A stretch of 64,000 nucleotides of DNA from Bacteroides sp. (GTDB lineage: Bacteria > Bacteroidota > Bacteroidia > Bacteroidales > Muribaculaceae), in NCBI GenBank assembly GCA_014801225.1, contig JAAVEO010000040.1, positions 1 to 64,000 of the forward strand. Direction: 5' to 3'. The translations under genes were made by a program, and so were the position numbers. How positions within the stretch are numbered: the stretch's first letter is position 1; every line of letters starts with the position of its first letter. Positions 7,493 to 16,540 of this stretch are shown one piece after another. The notes beneath the pieces are model-generated. The model was not told the DNA's origin and ran no database searches. It saw nothing but the letters and a program-made list of their open reading frames with translations.

Positions 7493-8479
7493 ATGAGTAT
7501 GCCGAACGATGCAGATCGACCGTTAGCAGTAATCAGATGTCTGGCTTATAATCATGCTGCATACATACGTCAGACACTGGAGGGATTCATATCGCAAGAG
7601 ACCACATTCCCTTTCGTAGTGATAGTGCATGACGATGCTTCTACCGATAGCACTGCAGAAATTATCAGAGAGTATGCTGAAAAATATCCTCATATCATAA
7701 AGCCAATACTCCAGACAGAGAATCAATATTCAAAACATGACGGATCATTGGCCCGGGCTGTTAATGGAGCGACGTTTGCTACCGGGGCAAAATATCTGGC
7801 TTTATGTGAAGGAGATGATTATTGGACTGATCCTCTGAAATTACAGATGCAGGTGGATTTCCTTGAAGCACATACCGACTACGGCATGTGCTATACAAAG
7901 GTGACGGATTATAACCAGAGTCTGCGGAAAGTAACTCGGGAATGGGGAGGCCCGGCTGAGACATTCTATGAATTGTTGAAAAAGAATACCGTGCCAACCC
8001 TGAGTTCAATCTTTCTTGTCTCTCTTTACAAGGAATATCTCGATACCGTCTGTCCGTCAGAGAAATCATGGCAAATGGGCGACTATCCCATGTGGCTCTA
8101 TTTTGCGTTAAAAAGTAAGATAAAGTTTATGGATAAGGTGACGGGATGTTACCGGGTACTTACAGAGTCGGCATGCCATACACGCTCTTTACAAAGGCAA
8201 TATTCCTTTAAAAAAAGTTACTTTGCCATAAAGGATTACTTTGTGAATACGTTCGACATAAGACCGGATGACAATCAATATGAAGAACTTCAGAGAATTA
8301 AGTATTTTGATCTTCTTCCTTCAGCAGTAATATTGAATGACCGTACACTTATTGAGGAAGCCGGAGATTTCTTTAAGACGCATAGCAAAAGAAAACGTGA
8401 TTACATGCTTCTCGACTTCACGCCGATTACACGTCTGCTGCTAAAAATAAAATATCGCAAAAAGGGATTTGAATTCTAA
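7493..8479 (+). CDS. Glycosyltransferase family 2
   Basis: 328 residues from ATG 7493; a TTG at 7487 overlapping the previous stop and an ATG at 7499 are alternatives. The GT-A fold is clear: VIRCLAYNHAAYIRQTLEGF, the VVIVHDDASTDST nucleotide-binding strand, and LCEGDDYWTDP with the metal-binding acidic motif. It resembles GT2 enzymes that build capsule or O-antigen repeats at the inner membrane's cytoplasmic face. It is the last gene of the ATP-grasp operon and ends just before a strong bidirectional hairpin. Confidence 0.85.
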   Translation: MSMPNDADRPLAVIRCLAYNHAAYIRQTLEGFISQETTFPFVVIVHDDASTDSTAEIIREYAEKYPHIIKPILQTENQYSKHDGSLARAVNGATFATGAKYLALCEGDDYWTDPLKLQMQVDFLEAHTDYGMCYTKVTDYNQSLRKVTREWGGPAETFYELLKKNTVPTLSSIFLVSLYKEYLDTVCPSEKSWQMGDYPMWLYFALKSKIKFMDKVTGCYRVLTESACHTRSLQRQYSFKKSYFAIKDYFVNTFDIRPDDNQYEELQRIKYFDLLPSAVILNDRTLIEEAGDFFKTHSKRKRDYMLLDFTPITRLLLKIKYRKKGFEF

Positions 8480-8493
8480 AACGTCATACTTTA

Positions 8494-8544
8494 GGAATAA
8501 TAAGAGAGCGAAGCCGTCACAACGCTTCGCTCTCTTATTATTCC
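8494..8544. terminator. Bidirectional terminator between the two glycan operons
   Basis: A perfect 21-bp stem (8494-8514 with 8524-8544) closes a nine-base loop. It sits between the GT2 stop at 8479 and the convergent stop at 8545, so it can serve both strands. No long T tract is present on either side. Confidence 0.8.
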
Positions 8545-9825
8545 TTATCTAAATCGGAGTATGATGTAATTGCCGGGGGAGAGGGTATAGGATAGGTCGG
8601 CAGCACGTCTTTCTTCTCCGGTAGGCATAAGTTGATATATAGGTCTCGTGTTGTCTGAACGCGTCAACCGTATACGCTGACTTTTCTCTACATCATGATT
8701 AAGAATTACCAGATACTCTTTATCCTTGTTGGAGATATGGGATACGAGGACACCCGCATCTCCGGAATCAAGCCGTCGGAATGGAGCCGGAAGAGAAGAG
8801 AGTCTCTTTGTTCCTAATGGTAATTTCGCACCGGTATGGGCTACATCTACCACACTACATCCTAAGAACACGTCTTTAAGGGCTTTGACTTCCATATTGA
8901 CATTGCGCATCGCATACCAGATCGGAGTACGTTTCCCGCCCGGCATTACGGGAGCCTCCTTCCAGTCTTCCTTGTTTGATTCAGGCAATGTATAAGTCCA
9001 CCATTCTATTCCCTGACATCCATAAGCTAATGCGGCAAAGACAGCGAACCTCATATTTGTCTCATCCGGCCATTGCATGGGAGCGAGCGCAGTGCAGTCC
9101 ATAAAAGCCCAAAAGGGAATGCCGTGATCCTTGTATACCTGTGCCAATACTTCGTAAGTATTATAGAAGCGGGAAGATATGTGCACTCCGTCTGTGGTAA
9201 TTACGGGATAATGGTCAACGCTTAATACTGAGGGTTGAAATACCTTTATAAAATCCTCCACGTAGGTGGCGAAATCGTCCGATCCCCATGCTTTCCCCGC
9301 ATTATCCCAACATGCAAGAAGATTCACGTATGGCCATGCCTTGGGATCATTATGCTCAATGATATCCTTATATTGCCTGCAAAGCGGAAACTGATCCATC
9401 TTCGGCTCATCCATCACGAAATAACCGAGTAATGCCGGATAGTCTTTGAGCATCCTCACAGTACCCGGTAGGCGGGTCATATTTCCCACCATTCCGCTTT
9501 GGATTATCATCTTGAAATCATACTTCTTTGCCTTACGGAGCACCTCTTTCATGAGAGTGGTGTCGGTATGGATAGTCTGCATTCCCATATTGAATCCTGC
9601 ATCCTTCAGCTGTTGGAAACTGCTGTCGGCAGGAAGCACATCGCTGAAGAAGCAATACCATCCCCATATTGGAAAATCCTCTCCGGCGGGGTTGACATAA
9701 CGGGTACGTACCTGTTGTGCCTGCACCCGAATTGAGGTTGTCATGGAAAGGAAATATCCACATATAATAGCCAGTATACATCCTATGAAGGCAGGCATGG
9801 AAATTTTTTTCATAGAGAATCTCAT
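8545..9825 (-). CDS. Secreted TIM-barrel glycoside hydrolase (GH42-like)
   Basis: 426 residues. A signal sequence or N-terminal anchor spans about residues 10-36. The barrel contains YFVMDEP (Glu likely the acid/base), LSVDHYPVI, PFWAFMDCTAL and QGIEWWTYTLP (Glu a possible nucleophile), then a C-terminal beta domain. This resembles beta-galactosidase-like and other clan GH-A enzymes seen in Bacteroidales; substrate and exact family are unsure. It is the last gene of the polysaccharide operon, and its start overlaps the upstream GT stop by four bases, so it probably trims or releases the polymer made here rather than feeding on dietary glycans. Confidence 0.65.
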   Translation of the reverse strand: MRFSMKKISMPAFIGCILAIICGYFLSMTTSIRVQAQQVRTRYVNPAGEDFPIWGWYCFFSDVLPADSSFQQLKDAGFNMGMQTIHTDTTLMKEVLRKAKKYDFKMIIQSGMVGNMTRLPGTVRMLKDYPALLGYFVMDEPKMDQFPLCRQYKDIIEHNDPKAWPYVNLLACWDNAGKAWGSDDFATYVEDFIKVFQPSVLSVDHYPVITTDGVHISSRFYNTYEVLAQVYKDHGIPFWAFMDCTALAPMQWPDETNMRFAVFAALAYGCQGIEWWTYTLPESNKEDWKEAPVMPGGKRTPIWYAMRNVNMEVKALKDVFLGCSVVDVAHTGAKLPLGTKRLSSLPAPFRRLDSGDAGVLVSHISNKDKEYLVILNHDVEKSQRIRLTRSDNTRPIYQLMPTGEERRAADLSYTLSPGNYIILRFR

Positions 9826-10709
9826 CTCTTACTCTCTTTTATCTTAGTTATAAGATTCCTATTGCGTTCACTACGAGTCTTGTCAAACAGCCAGCCCCAT
9901 TTATTGAAATATTTTATAACAGAGGCGATATGAAGCTTAAGAAGCTTTTTATTCTTATATGACCCTTTCTCATACTCATGGACGGCCGTAACTTTAGGGA
10001 AGAACATTGTTTTGGAAATGTCTCCTATACGTCGGCATAAATCCATATCCTCGCAGTACATGAAATATCTTTCATCGAATCCTCCGATACGTCTGATGAC
10101 ATCCATCCTTAAAAACATAAAGCATCCCGAGAGAGAAGGCACTTCCATCTCCATATCATAACCGCTCCAACGCAATTCATATTCCATATCGCTACGTTCG
10201 CGATATTTATTATTGGGCAGGAATCTACGTCCGAAAAGATCCATCGGAGTAGGTAGTTTTTTACAGAGATACTGTAAGCTCCCATCCGGATAAATGATCT
10301 TGGGCATTGACATACCACACTCCGGATTTCTATCCATGAAATCACGTAGCGTCATGATTATATCTCCATCCCAATATACATCGGGATTAAGAATCACATG
10401 ATATTGGGATTTCAATTCTCTCGCACGCTTTAAAGCTACATTATGTCCGCTGCCGTATCCCTTATTCTCATGAGGAAAATACTCAGTGCGTGGAAAGGAT
10501 GCTACAAGAGTTTCTATATCGTTATTGCCGGAATGGTCGACTATAATGATTTTATCGATGGAGGAGTTGACAGCACAATCCAGCAACCGTCGAAGCTCCG
10601 ACGGAGGTGTATGGAATGTTACGATAGATGCGGTCACCATTTCAAATTGTCTGTGTTGAGTTAACAGTTCTAAGTAAACGGAGAGTTTTGCCGATACTTT
10701 GTCAGGCAT
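9822..10709 (-). CDS. Glycosyltransferase family 2 (rhamnosyltransferase-like)
   Basis: 295 residues from ATG 10709, which overlaps the upstream stop by eight bases. The conserved part begins at Met23 (10643, MVTASIVTFHTPP), so the true start may be there. Motifs: IIIVDHSGNND, NKGYGSGHNVAL, HVILNPDVYWDGD (DxD-like), and SGCFMFLRMDVIRRIGGFDERYFMYCEDMDLCRR, the usual pattern of WbbL-type GT2 enzymes. It adds one sugar to the lipid-linked repeat unit in the cytoplasm; the sugar cannot be read from sequence. It sits between the TagF-like transferase and the secreted hydrolase. Confidence 0.85.
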   Translation of the reverse strand: MPDKVSAKLSVYLELLTQHRQFEMVTASIVTFHTPPSELRRLLDCAVNSSIDKIIIVDHSGNNDIETLVASFPRTEYFPHENKGYGSGHNVALKRARELKSQYHVILNPDVYWDGDIIMTLRDFMDRNPECGMSMPKIIYPDGSLQYLCKKLPTPMDLFGRRFLPNNKYRERSDMEYELRWSGYDMEMEVPSLSGCFMFLRMDVIRRIGGFDERYFMYCEDMDLCRRIGDISKTMFFPKVTAVHEYEKGSYKNKKLLKLHIASVIKYFNKWGWLFDKTRSERNRNLITKIKESKR

Positions 10710-11892
10710 CCGTCAGTGATGAAATTATTTCAATCACTTTATCTCTTGCTTTGCCGGTTTCATAAGATCCAAGCAAAGAAAGATGCCGGGAGATTCGATT
10801 CGCATTAGCCTCCTCATTATAATCTGTAATCAGTCTGCAGAAATCATCTATATTTACGGCATGAGGATAAGGCCAGTCGGAAAGAGGAGTATAGAATCCG
10901 TAGTTCTTCATATAAAATTCCAAATCCGGCATAAACAGGAAGGCCGGTTTGCCGGAAAGAGAGAAATCCCATATTGATGAGGAGTAGTCAGTGATAAGAA
11001 CATCGGCGATAGCAAGGAGATCCTGCATATCAGGATATGAAGTGAAATCTGATATTCCGACATTCATATTCTTGAAATCGATAGCATGCATATCCTTTCC
11101 TACATGACTACGGAAAAGGAAATGCACATCTCGGGAAAACTTTTCGCGGAATACATCCGCCACCTGCGGACAACATATCTGTAAATCAAGTTTGGTCTGC
11201 TCTCGGTAAGTGCCTCTGAAAGTTGGGGCGTATAGCACTAACAGACTATCCGGATTTATATCATATTTAGCACAGATTGTCTTCCGCAATTCAGCTACCG
11301 ATATCGTATTACGGCAAACAAGCCTATCATTACGCGGCATTCCCGAAGGGATGAATTTCTTTCTCTCTACTCCGAAATCGGTTGAAGATACTTCGGCAAA
11401 TCGCTGGCAGCTCGCTAAGAAAATATCAGTTGATGCAGCTCGCAAATCACGCATTGCGGCCATATATTTTTTCTGATCATCCGGAAAGATATCCATATCC
11501 CAGCTTACGCGCTTGTAGGCGCCTCCACCGTGCCATGTGTTTATGAATGTCTGTCCTTTACGTTTGGGAAGAAACGGCTCTATACCTAAATTGCTTACAA
11601 TTATTCGGGAGGTGAGCAGTTCTCTGATGTGGGATGGAGAAAGGAATTTAACGGTACGCACCTTTCCCCTATACTTTTTCGGAAGCATCTCCGGATTATT
11701 CATCACCCAGACTATATCCAGATCCGGTCTTTTCTCGTATAAGGCCTCAAAGATATATCTCGGATTGCATCCATACTGCCGACCTTCGTAGGCACTGAAC
11801 AGCACCTTTTTCCGATTCACGGGTAGGAGATACCCTGCTTTCAGAAGAGAGCGGGCTGACTTGATTACTGCGGTCTTGAGAAAAAACTTCAT
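10702..11892 (-). CDS. CDP-glycerol/ribitol phosphotransferase-like protein (TagB/TagF family)
   Basis: 396 residues. The family hallmarks are visible: INTWHGGGAYKR in the N-terminal half, LYAPTFRG, LFRSHVG, and LITDYSSSIWDFSLSGKPAFLF near residue 300. These match the GT-B-like polyol-phosphate transferases of teichoic acid synthesis, which move glycerol- or ribitol-phosphate from a CDP carrier to a growing glycan. A cytidylyltransferase of the TarI/IspD type and an SDR lie directly upstream, giving a complete set for an activated polyol donor. In a Gram-negative this suggests a polyol-phosphate substituent or linkage in the surface polymer. Donor identity is inference. Confidence 0.8.
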   Translation of the reverse strand: MKFFLKTAVIKSARSLLKAGYLLPVNRKKVLFSAYEGRQYGCNPRYIFEALYEKRPDLDIVWVMNNPEMLPKKYRGKVRTVKFLSPSHIRELLTSRIIVSNLGIEPFLPKRKGQTFINTWHGGGAYKRVSWDMDIFPDDQKKYMAAMRDLRAASTDIFLASCQRFAEVSSTDFGVERKKFIPSGMPRNDRLVCRNTISVAELRKTICAKYDINPDSLLVLYAPTFRGTYREQTKLDLQICCPQVADVFREKFSRDVHFLFRSHVGKDMHAIDFKNMNVGISDFTSYPDMQDLLAIADVLITDYSSSIWDFSLSGKPAFLFMPDLEFYMKNYGFYTPLSDWPYPHAVNIDDFCRLITDYNEEANANRISRHLSLLGSYETGKARDKVIEIISSLTDA

Positions 11893-11954
11893 TGTCGGTG
11901 ATGAAAAAAACTTTGGGCGAGTTATTTGACGTTTTTATACTGCTTCCTGTATCT

Positions 11955-13007
11955 TCAATCAGGCTCAGAGCCTGCCAAGGTACGTTCAAGTCCGTCCCGG
12001 AGTTTCACTTCAGGACGCCATCCGAGTGCAAACAGCTTACCACAGTCGAGAGCCTTTCGTTTATAAGAACAATAGAGCGCTTTCGCTTCAGGACTTTGAG
12101 GCCTCATTGTCACCTCGATTCCTCCGGCGATATTGCCTATCGTACGGGCCAGCTCTCCAACACTGATCTCTTCTGTCTCATTCGAGAGATTGAATACTCC
12201 GGTATCTTCCGGAGTCATGGCGATTAGAAGAAGAGCTCTAATGCAATCGGAAATGTAGCAGAATGCACGAAGAGCGGTGCCATCAGAGTTGAGTCGGATA
12301 GGCTCCTTGTGCATTGCGTTATTAATGAAATCGGACATTACACGTCCATCACCCGCAAGTTTCATGCCGGGTCCATAGACATGGGCTATCCTTACTATAT
12401 CATAACGTAGTCCAAACTGATTATGGTATGCGGCAATGACACTCTCTGCCGCTCGTTTGCTTTCGGGATAACAACTTCTTGAATCAAGAGGGTCAAGCGA
12501 ACCGAAAGCTGACTCATTAAGAGAGTCGGCTGTAACGTTGCTGCCATACACCTCGCGTGTAGACGCGAAAATAAGCTTTGAACCCTCTTTTCTTCTACAT
12601 ACCTCCGCCATATTGAATGTGCCTTCAATATTGGATTTAAGAATTCCTACGGGGTCGGTAGATATAAAATGAGGGGAGGCATTACCGGCAAAATGGAAAA
12701 CATAATCGAAATCCATTTGATCAGGCAGAGAGGTCGACACGTCCTGACAAAGTATCTTGATATCTCCCCGGACGATGTATTCACCGAATATGGCCAACAT
12801 GTTTTCTCGGTTTCGAGATAGCACAGTGACTTCCACATTCTCTATTCCACGTCTTCGCACTTCCGCTAATGTAAGCGCGAGATATGAAGCAATATGCCCA
12901 TTTGCCCCTGTGACAAGCACTTTACATCCCGCCAAAGGGGAAAAATCACATTGGGATATTATTGAAGAGATATCTTCTTTAACTATTGTATTGAGTTGAA
13001 CACTCAT
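11955..13007 (-). CDS. Extended SDR / NAD-dependent epimerase-dehydratase
   Basis: 350 residues from ATG 13007; a TTG three codons earlier at 13016 is possible. The coenzyme loop LVTGANGHIASYL has the GxxGxxA form, HFAGNASPHF follows, and the active site shows ASTREVYGS and CYPESKRAAE with Y-x-x-x-K. This is the UDP-glucuronate decarboxylase / dTDP-glucose dehydratase class. Its position between the TarI-like cytidylyltransferase and the TagF-like transferase makes a role in preparing the polyol or its sugar precursor likely, but TarJ reductases usually belong to another dehydrogenase family, so sugar-nucleotide modification is the safer reading. Confidence 0.75.
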   Translation of the reverse strand: MSVQLNTIVKEDISSIISQCDFSPLAGCKVLVTGANGHIASYLALTLAEVRRRGIENVEVTVLSRNRENMLAIFGEYIVRGDIKILCQDVSTSLPDQMDFDYVFHFAGNASPHFISTDPVGILKSNIEGTFNMAEVCRRKEGSKLIFASTREVYGSNVTADSLNESAFGSLDPLDSRSCYPESKRAAESVIAAYHNQFGLRYDIVRIAHVYGPGMKLAGDGRVMSDFINNAMHKEPIRLNSDGTALRAFCYISDCIRALLLIAMTPEDTGVFNLSNETEEISVGELARTIGNIAGGIEVTMRPQSPEAKALYCSYKRKALDCGKLFALGWRPEVKLRDGLERTLAGSEPD

Positions 13008-13049
13008 ATCGGTCAATTTATTAAAAACATGTGACTTTATCTCCTTCGG

Positions 13050-13784
13050 TTAAAAACCGAACACCTCCCGGGTTTCCTTCACTTCCATCATTGTGCGGAA
13101 CACGAAGTAATCCATCGGTGTTGTGATCTTGATATTTTCTACAGGGCCAATCACTGTGGCGAGGTGATAGCCGTAATGATTCATCATTGAGCATGAGTCG
13201 ATAAAATCATGACGTCCTTCTGCAAGGGCTTTCTCATGTGCCGTCAGGATATCCTCCAACCGGAAGCTTTGCGGAGCACGTGCGATAAGGGAATCTTTCC
13301 GTTCGGGAATATCCAGTAATCCGTCGGGACGTGACACCACAAAAGTTTCTGTAGTGGGAACACACGTTATACATGACCCTTCAGCTGCCACTGTGGCTAT
13401 ATTATCAGAGATTGTCTGGTCATTAATAAGAGGACGCACTCCATCGTGGATGAGTACTGACGCTTCTCTACCGAATTGTTTTTCCGTGGCTTTGAGCCCG
13501 TTGTAAATAGAATCCTGACCTGTCTCACCCCCAGGCACTACGGCACACACCTTGGTGATTCCGAAACGTTCGAGCTGTCGTCTCAGTTCCGGAATCCACG
13601 ACTCAAGACATACCACCACAATACCATCGATATCCTTATGGTTCTCAAAAAGTTCAAGTGTATATATAATGATAGGCTTACCCTGCAATTCCAGAAATTG
13701 CTTGGGCTTGCCATCCCGATTCATACGGCGTCCGGAGCCTCCGGCGAAAATTACAGCCACATTAGGTTGTCCGGTATGTTTCAT
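13050..13784 (-). CDS. IspD/TarI-family cytidylyltransferase
   Basis: 244 residues from ATG 13784; the frame extends 34 codons further but those overlap the upstream GT gene and lack the family pattern. VIFAGGSGRRM and GKPKQFLEL form the CTP-binding site, LIHDGVRPL is the central motif, and VENIKITTPMDYF closes the active site. The family holds MEP cytidylyltransferase (IspD) and ribitol- or glycerol-phosphate cytidylyltransferases (TarI, Bcs1). The position in a polysaccharide operon next to a TagF-like transferase favours the TarI-like role, making a CDP-polyol. An IspD role cannot be excluded from sequence alone. Confidence 0.75.
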   Translation of the reverse strand: MKHTGQPNVAVIFAGGSGRRMNRDGKPKQFLELQGKPIIIYTLELFENHKDIDGIVVVCLESWIPELRRQLERFGITKVCAVVPGGETGQDSIYNGLKATEKQFGREASVLIHDGVRPLINDQTISDNIATVAAEGSCITCVPTTETFVVSRPDGLLDIPERKDSLIARAPQSFRLEDILTAHEKALAEGRHDFIDSCSMMNHYGYHLATVIGPVENIKITTPMDYFVFRTMMEVKETREVFGF

Positions 13785-13806
13785 CTCCGTTTGGGAATGA
13801 GTCGGT

Positions 13807-14730
13807 TCAACGTTTCTTTCTGCCATAGATCTGATTGTAGTGTTTGAGCTCGAAATACAGATTGGAAAGACGAGCAGGGAGGTCACGATGTGTATAATAC
13901 CTTAAAGCGTCGTTAACCAAATTGCCGGCTTCTTCTTTTTGAGTTTCAGGGAAATACTCTTTTCTTCTTAAAAGCTCGGAAGCGATTTCGGATCGATTCG
14001 TATCAAGTGTTTTGCGAATAAAATGTCCTGCCAAGGTCCGTAGTCTGGAAGTCTGCTTATGTTGGCCGCTCGTATTATTTCCATGCAAGCGATATAGCGT
14101 CACCGGATGCTCCACATATTTGAATTTCCCAAGCAACAGCGCCACATGTACAAACCATACATCATGATATTTCACTGCATCGGGAATAGGCAAAACCGCT
14201 TTTCCGAAAAATTCCTTTCGCATCATCATCGAGGCTCCCTGAAAGGGATTCTGATAATACATAAGGAAATAGAATATATCCTCCTGAACAGGATTTACCA
14301 TTTTGAAATTCTTAACGTCGGTAAGGCGGATATTTAGAGATTTTCCCGCAGCATTTGTAAGGATAGAGCCTCCGGCTATCAGCCACGCATCCCCGATATT
14401 ATTTGACAGAATTTCAAGATGGTCGGGCAGCCAGATATCATCCTGGTCACACAAGGCTATCAAGTCGCCTTCGCATTGGGCAATCGCATTCTCGAAATTC
14501 AATCGGAATCCTCTGTTTTTTTTATTGATCTCGATCTTAATGCGTGGATCATTTTTCGCATAAGTCTGAAGAATCTCCACAGTGGAATCAGTGCTGGCAT
14601 CGTCAAACACCACCAACTCATCGAAAGGGAGAGTCTGAGCCAATAGCGAATCCATCTGCTGACGCAGATATCGCTCGCCATTATAAGTGGTCATGGCTAT
14701 CGAGATTTTCTCATTCGCAGTCGTCGGCAT
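13807..14730 (-). CDS. Glycosyltransferase family 2
   Basis: 307 residues from ATG 14730, which overlaps the rfbB stop by 20 bases; a 28-codon upstream extension lies inside rfbB and is discounted. ISIAMTTYNGERYLRQQMDSL, ELVVFDDASTDST and LIALCDQDDIWLPDHL give the GT-A fold and metal site. The later FQGASMMMRKEFF and KYHDVWFVHVAL segments are typical of the rhamnosyltransferase-like branch. It probably adds a sugar made by the adjoining rfb enzymes to the lipid-linked repeat. Confidence 0.85.
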   Translation of the reverse strand: MPTTANEKISIAMTTYNGERYLRQQMDSLLAQTLPFDELVVFDDASTDSTVEILQTYAKNDPRIKIEINKKNRGFRLNFENAIAQCEGDLIALCDQDDIWLPDHLEILSNNIGDAWLIAGGSILTNAAGKSLNIRLTDVKNFKMVNPVQEDIFYFLMYYQNPFQGASMMMRKEFFGKAVLPIPDAVKYHDVWFVHVALLLGKFKYVEHPVTLYRLHGNNTSGQHKQTSRLRTLAGHFIRKTLDTNRSEIASELLRRKEYFPETQKEEAGNLVNDALRYYTHRDLPARLSNLYFELKHYNQIYGRKKR

Positions 14731-15877
14731 GATATAGAGTTTTGCCGTACATATCTTCGTAATATTTCTGATAATCTCCGGTGGTGATATTATCCATCCA
14801 TTCCTGATTGTCAAGATACCATCTTACGGTCTTTTCGATACCCTCCTCAAACTGGAGGCTGGGCTCCCAACCGAGTTCTTTCTGAAGCTTGCGGGAGTCG
14901 ATGGCATAACGCATATCGTGTCCCTTGCGGTCGGTGACGTATGTGATAAGGCCGAGGCTATGACCTTCGGGATTTCCGAGAAGACGGTCAACTGTGGCTA
15001 TAACCACCTTTATAAGATCAATATTTTTCCATTCGTTGAAGCCGCCGATATTATACGTCTCGGCTACCTTGCCTTTATGGAAAATAAGGTCGATAGCACG
15101 CGCATGGTCTTCTACAAATAGCCAATCGCGCACGTTCTCTCCCTTTCCATATACGGGCAGGGGCTTCCCTTTACGGATATTGTTGATGAAGAGAGGTATC
15201 AGTTTTTCGGGAAACTGATACGGTCCGTAGTTGTTGGAGCAATTGGTCACGAGCGTAGGCATACCGTATGTGTCATGATAGGCACGTACAAAATGATCGC
15301 TCGAAGCTTTGGCAGCAGAGTAGGGGGAGTGAGGATTATATTTCGTAGTCTCCAGAAAGAATTCAGTGCCGTAAGCATGATGATGCTCAGAGGAGGCTTT
15401 AGTGGTGAAAGGAGATTCAAGCCCCTCGGGATTGGTAAGCTCAAGCGCACCGTACACCTCATCGGTAGAGATATGATAGAAGAGTTTACCTTCGTATCCC
15501 TCGGGAGCTTCTTCCCAAGTGCGGCGGGCTACCTCAAGCAGAGAGAGTGTGCCCATCACATTGGTACGGGCGAAGAGGAAGGGGTCAAGAATCGAACGGT
15601 CAACATGGCTTTCGGCTGCCAGATGTATCACGCCATCCACTTCATACTCCTTCATCAACACTTCCATCTTCTCGAAATCGCAGATATCCCCTTTCACGAA
15701 AAGGTAGTTGGGGGCATTCTCCACGTCCGCGAGGTTGGCGAGATTCCCGGCATACGTAAGTTTATCAAGGCAGATAATTCGATAGTCGGGATATTTATTC
15801 ACGAAGAGTCTCACCACATGGTTGCCGATAAATCCGGCACCGCCGGTGATGAGTATATTGCGCTTGAATTTTGTCAT
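14711..15877 (-). CDS. rfbB: dTDP-glucose 4,6-dehydratase
   Basis: 388 residues. ITGGAGFIGNHVV binds NAD; LDKLTYAGNLANL, HLAAESHVDRSI, HISTDEVYGAL, YSAAKASSDHFVRAYH (Tyr/Lys pair) and NCSNNYGPYQFPEKLIP are diagnostic for this enzyme. It converts dTDP-glucose to dTDP-4-keto-6-deoxyglucose. Genes for the upstream thymidylyltransferase and the 3,5-epimerase lie directly before it. The 4-reductase gene rfbD was not found in the window, so the product may be made elsewhere or diverted to an aminotransferase route. Confidence 0.95.
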   Translation of the reverse strand: MTKFKRNILITGGAGFIGNHVVRLFVNKYPDYRIICLDKLTYAGNLANLADVENAPNYLFVKGDICDFEKMEVLMKEYEVDGVIHLAAESHVDRSILDPFLFARTNVMGTLSLLEVARRTWEEAPEGYEGKLFYHISTDEVYGALELTNPEGLESPFTTKASSEHHHAYGTEFFLETTKYNPHSPYSAAKASSDHFVRAYHDTYGMPTLVTNCSNNYGPYQFPEKLIPLFINNIRKGKPLPVYGKGENVRDWLFVEDHARAIDLIFHKGKVAETYNIGGFNEWKNIDLIKVVIATVDRLLGNPEGHSLGLITYVTDRKGHDMRYAIDSRKLQKELGWEPSLQFEEGIEKTVRWYLDNQEWMDNITTGDYQKYYEDMYGKTLYHADDCE

Positions 15878-15920
15878 CGCTACAGATAATAAGAGGCACC
15901 CCTGAGGATACCTCTGAGTG

Positions 15921-16493
15921 TCACTTATATAATTTATCTTCGATAGAGAATAGTTCGGGTGCTTCAGAAAGCTTCGGATGCTTGCTATCTTTTTCTGACA
16001 GCACTACATCTCCGGTAGGAATTTTCCAATCGATTCCGAGGTCCGGATCATCCCAGGCCACGGCTCCCTCCGATTCGGGACAATAATAATTGTCACACTT
16101 ATATTGGAACACGGCAATATCAGAAAGCACAGAGAAGCCATGTGCGAATCCTCTGGGAACAAAGAGCATGAGGCCGTTATCTTCACTGAGTTCCACAGCT
16201 ACGTGCTTGCCGAAGGTGGGAGATCCTTTACGGATATCCACTGCCACGTCAAGCACCTTCCCCTTCACAACTCTTACGAGTTTGCTCTGGCTATGGTCTC
16301 CTTTCTGAAAATGAAGACCACGCACAACGCCGTATGTGGAGCAGCTCTGATTATCCTGCACAAAATCCACCGGGCGAACCTGCGCGTCAAACTCTCTTTT
16401 AGAGTAAGATTCAAAGAAATATCCGCGTGCATCGCCGAATACTCGGGGCTTCAACACTACGGGACCGTCAATCTCAGTCTTGATTACTTCCAT
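15921..16493 (-). CDS. rfbC: dTDP-4-dehydrorhamnose 3,5-epimerase
   Basis: 190 residues, normal length. GPVVLKPRVFGDARGYFFESY, FVQDNQSCSTYGVVRGLHFQ (catalytic His) and FVPRGFAHGFSVLSD are the family signatures of this cupin-fold enzyme, which epimerises C3 and C5 of the 4-keto-6-deoxy sugar. It is placed 48 bases after rfbA and 43 bases before rfbB in one transcript. Its presence implies an L-configured sugar such as rhamnose or a derivative among the products of the locus. Confidence 0.95.
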   Translation of the reverse strand: MEVIKTEIDGPVVLKPRVFGDARGYFFESYSKREFDAQVRPVDFVQDNQSCSTYGVVRGLHFQKGDHSQSKLVRVVKGKVLDVAVDIRKGSPTFGKHVAVELSEDNGLMLFVPRGFAHGFSVLSDIAVFQYKCDNYYCPESEGAVAWDDPDLGIDWKIPTGDVVLSEKDSKHPKLSEAPELFSIEDKLYK

Positions 16494-16540
16494 TGTAAGT
16501 CGAAACTATTTTTCTCTATTGGTTAAGATTCCAGTTTTTC

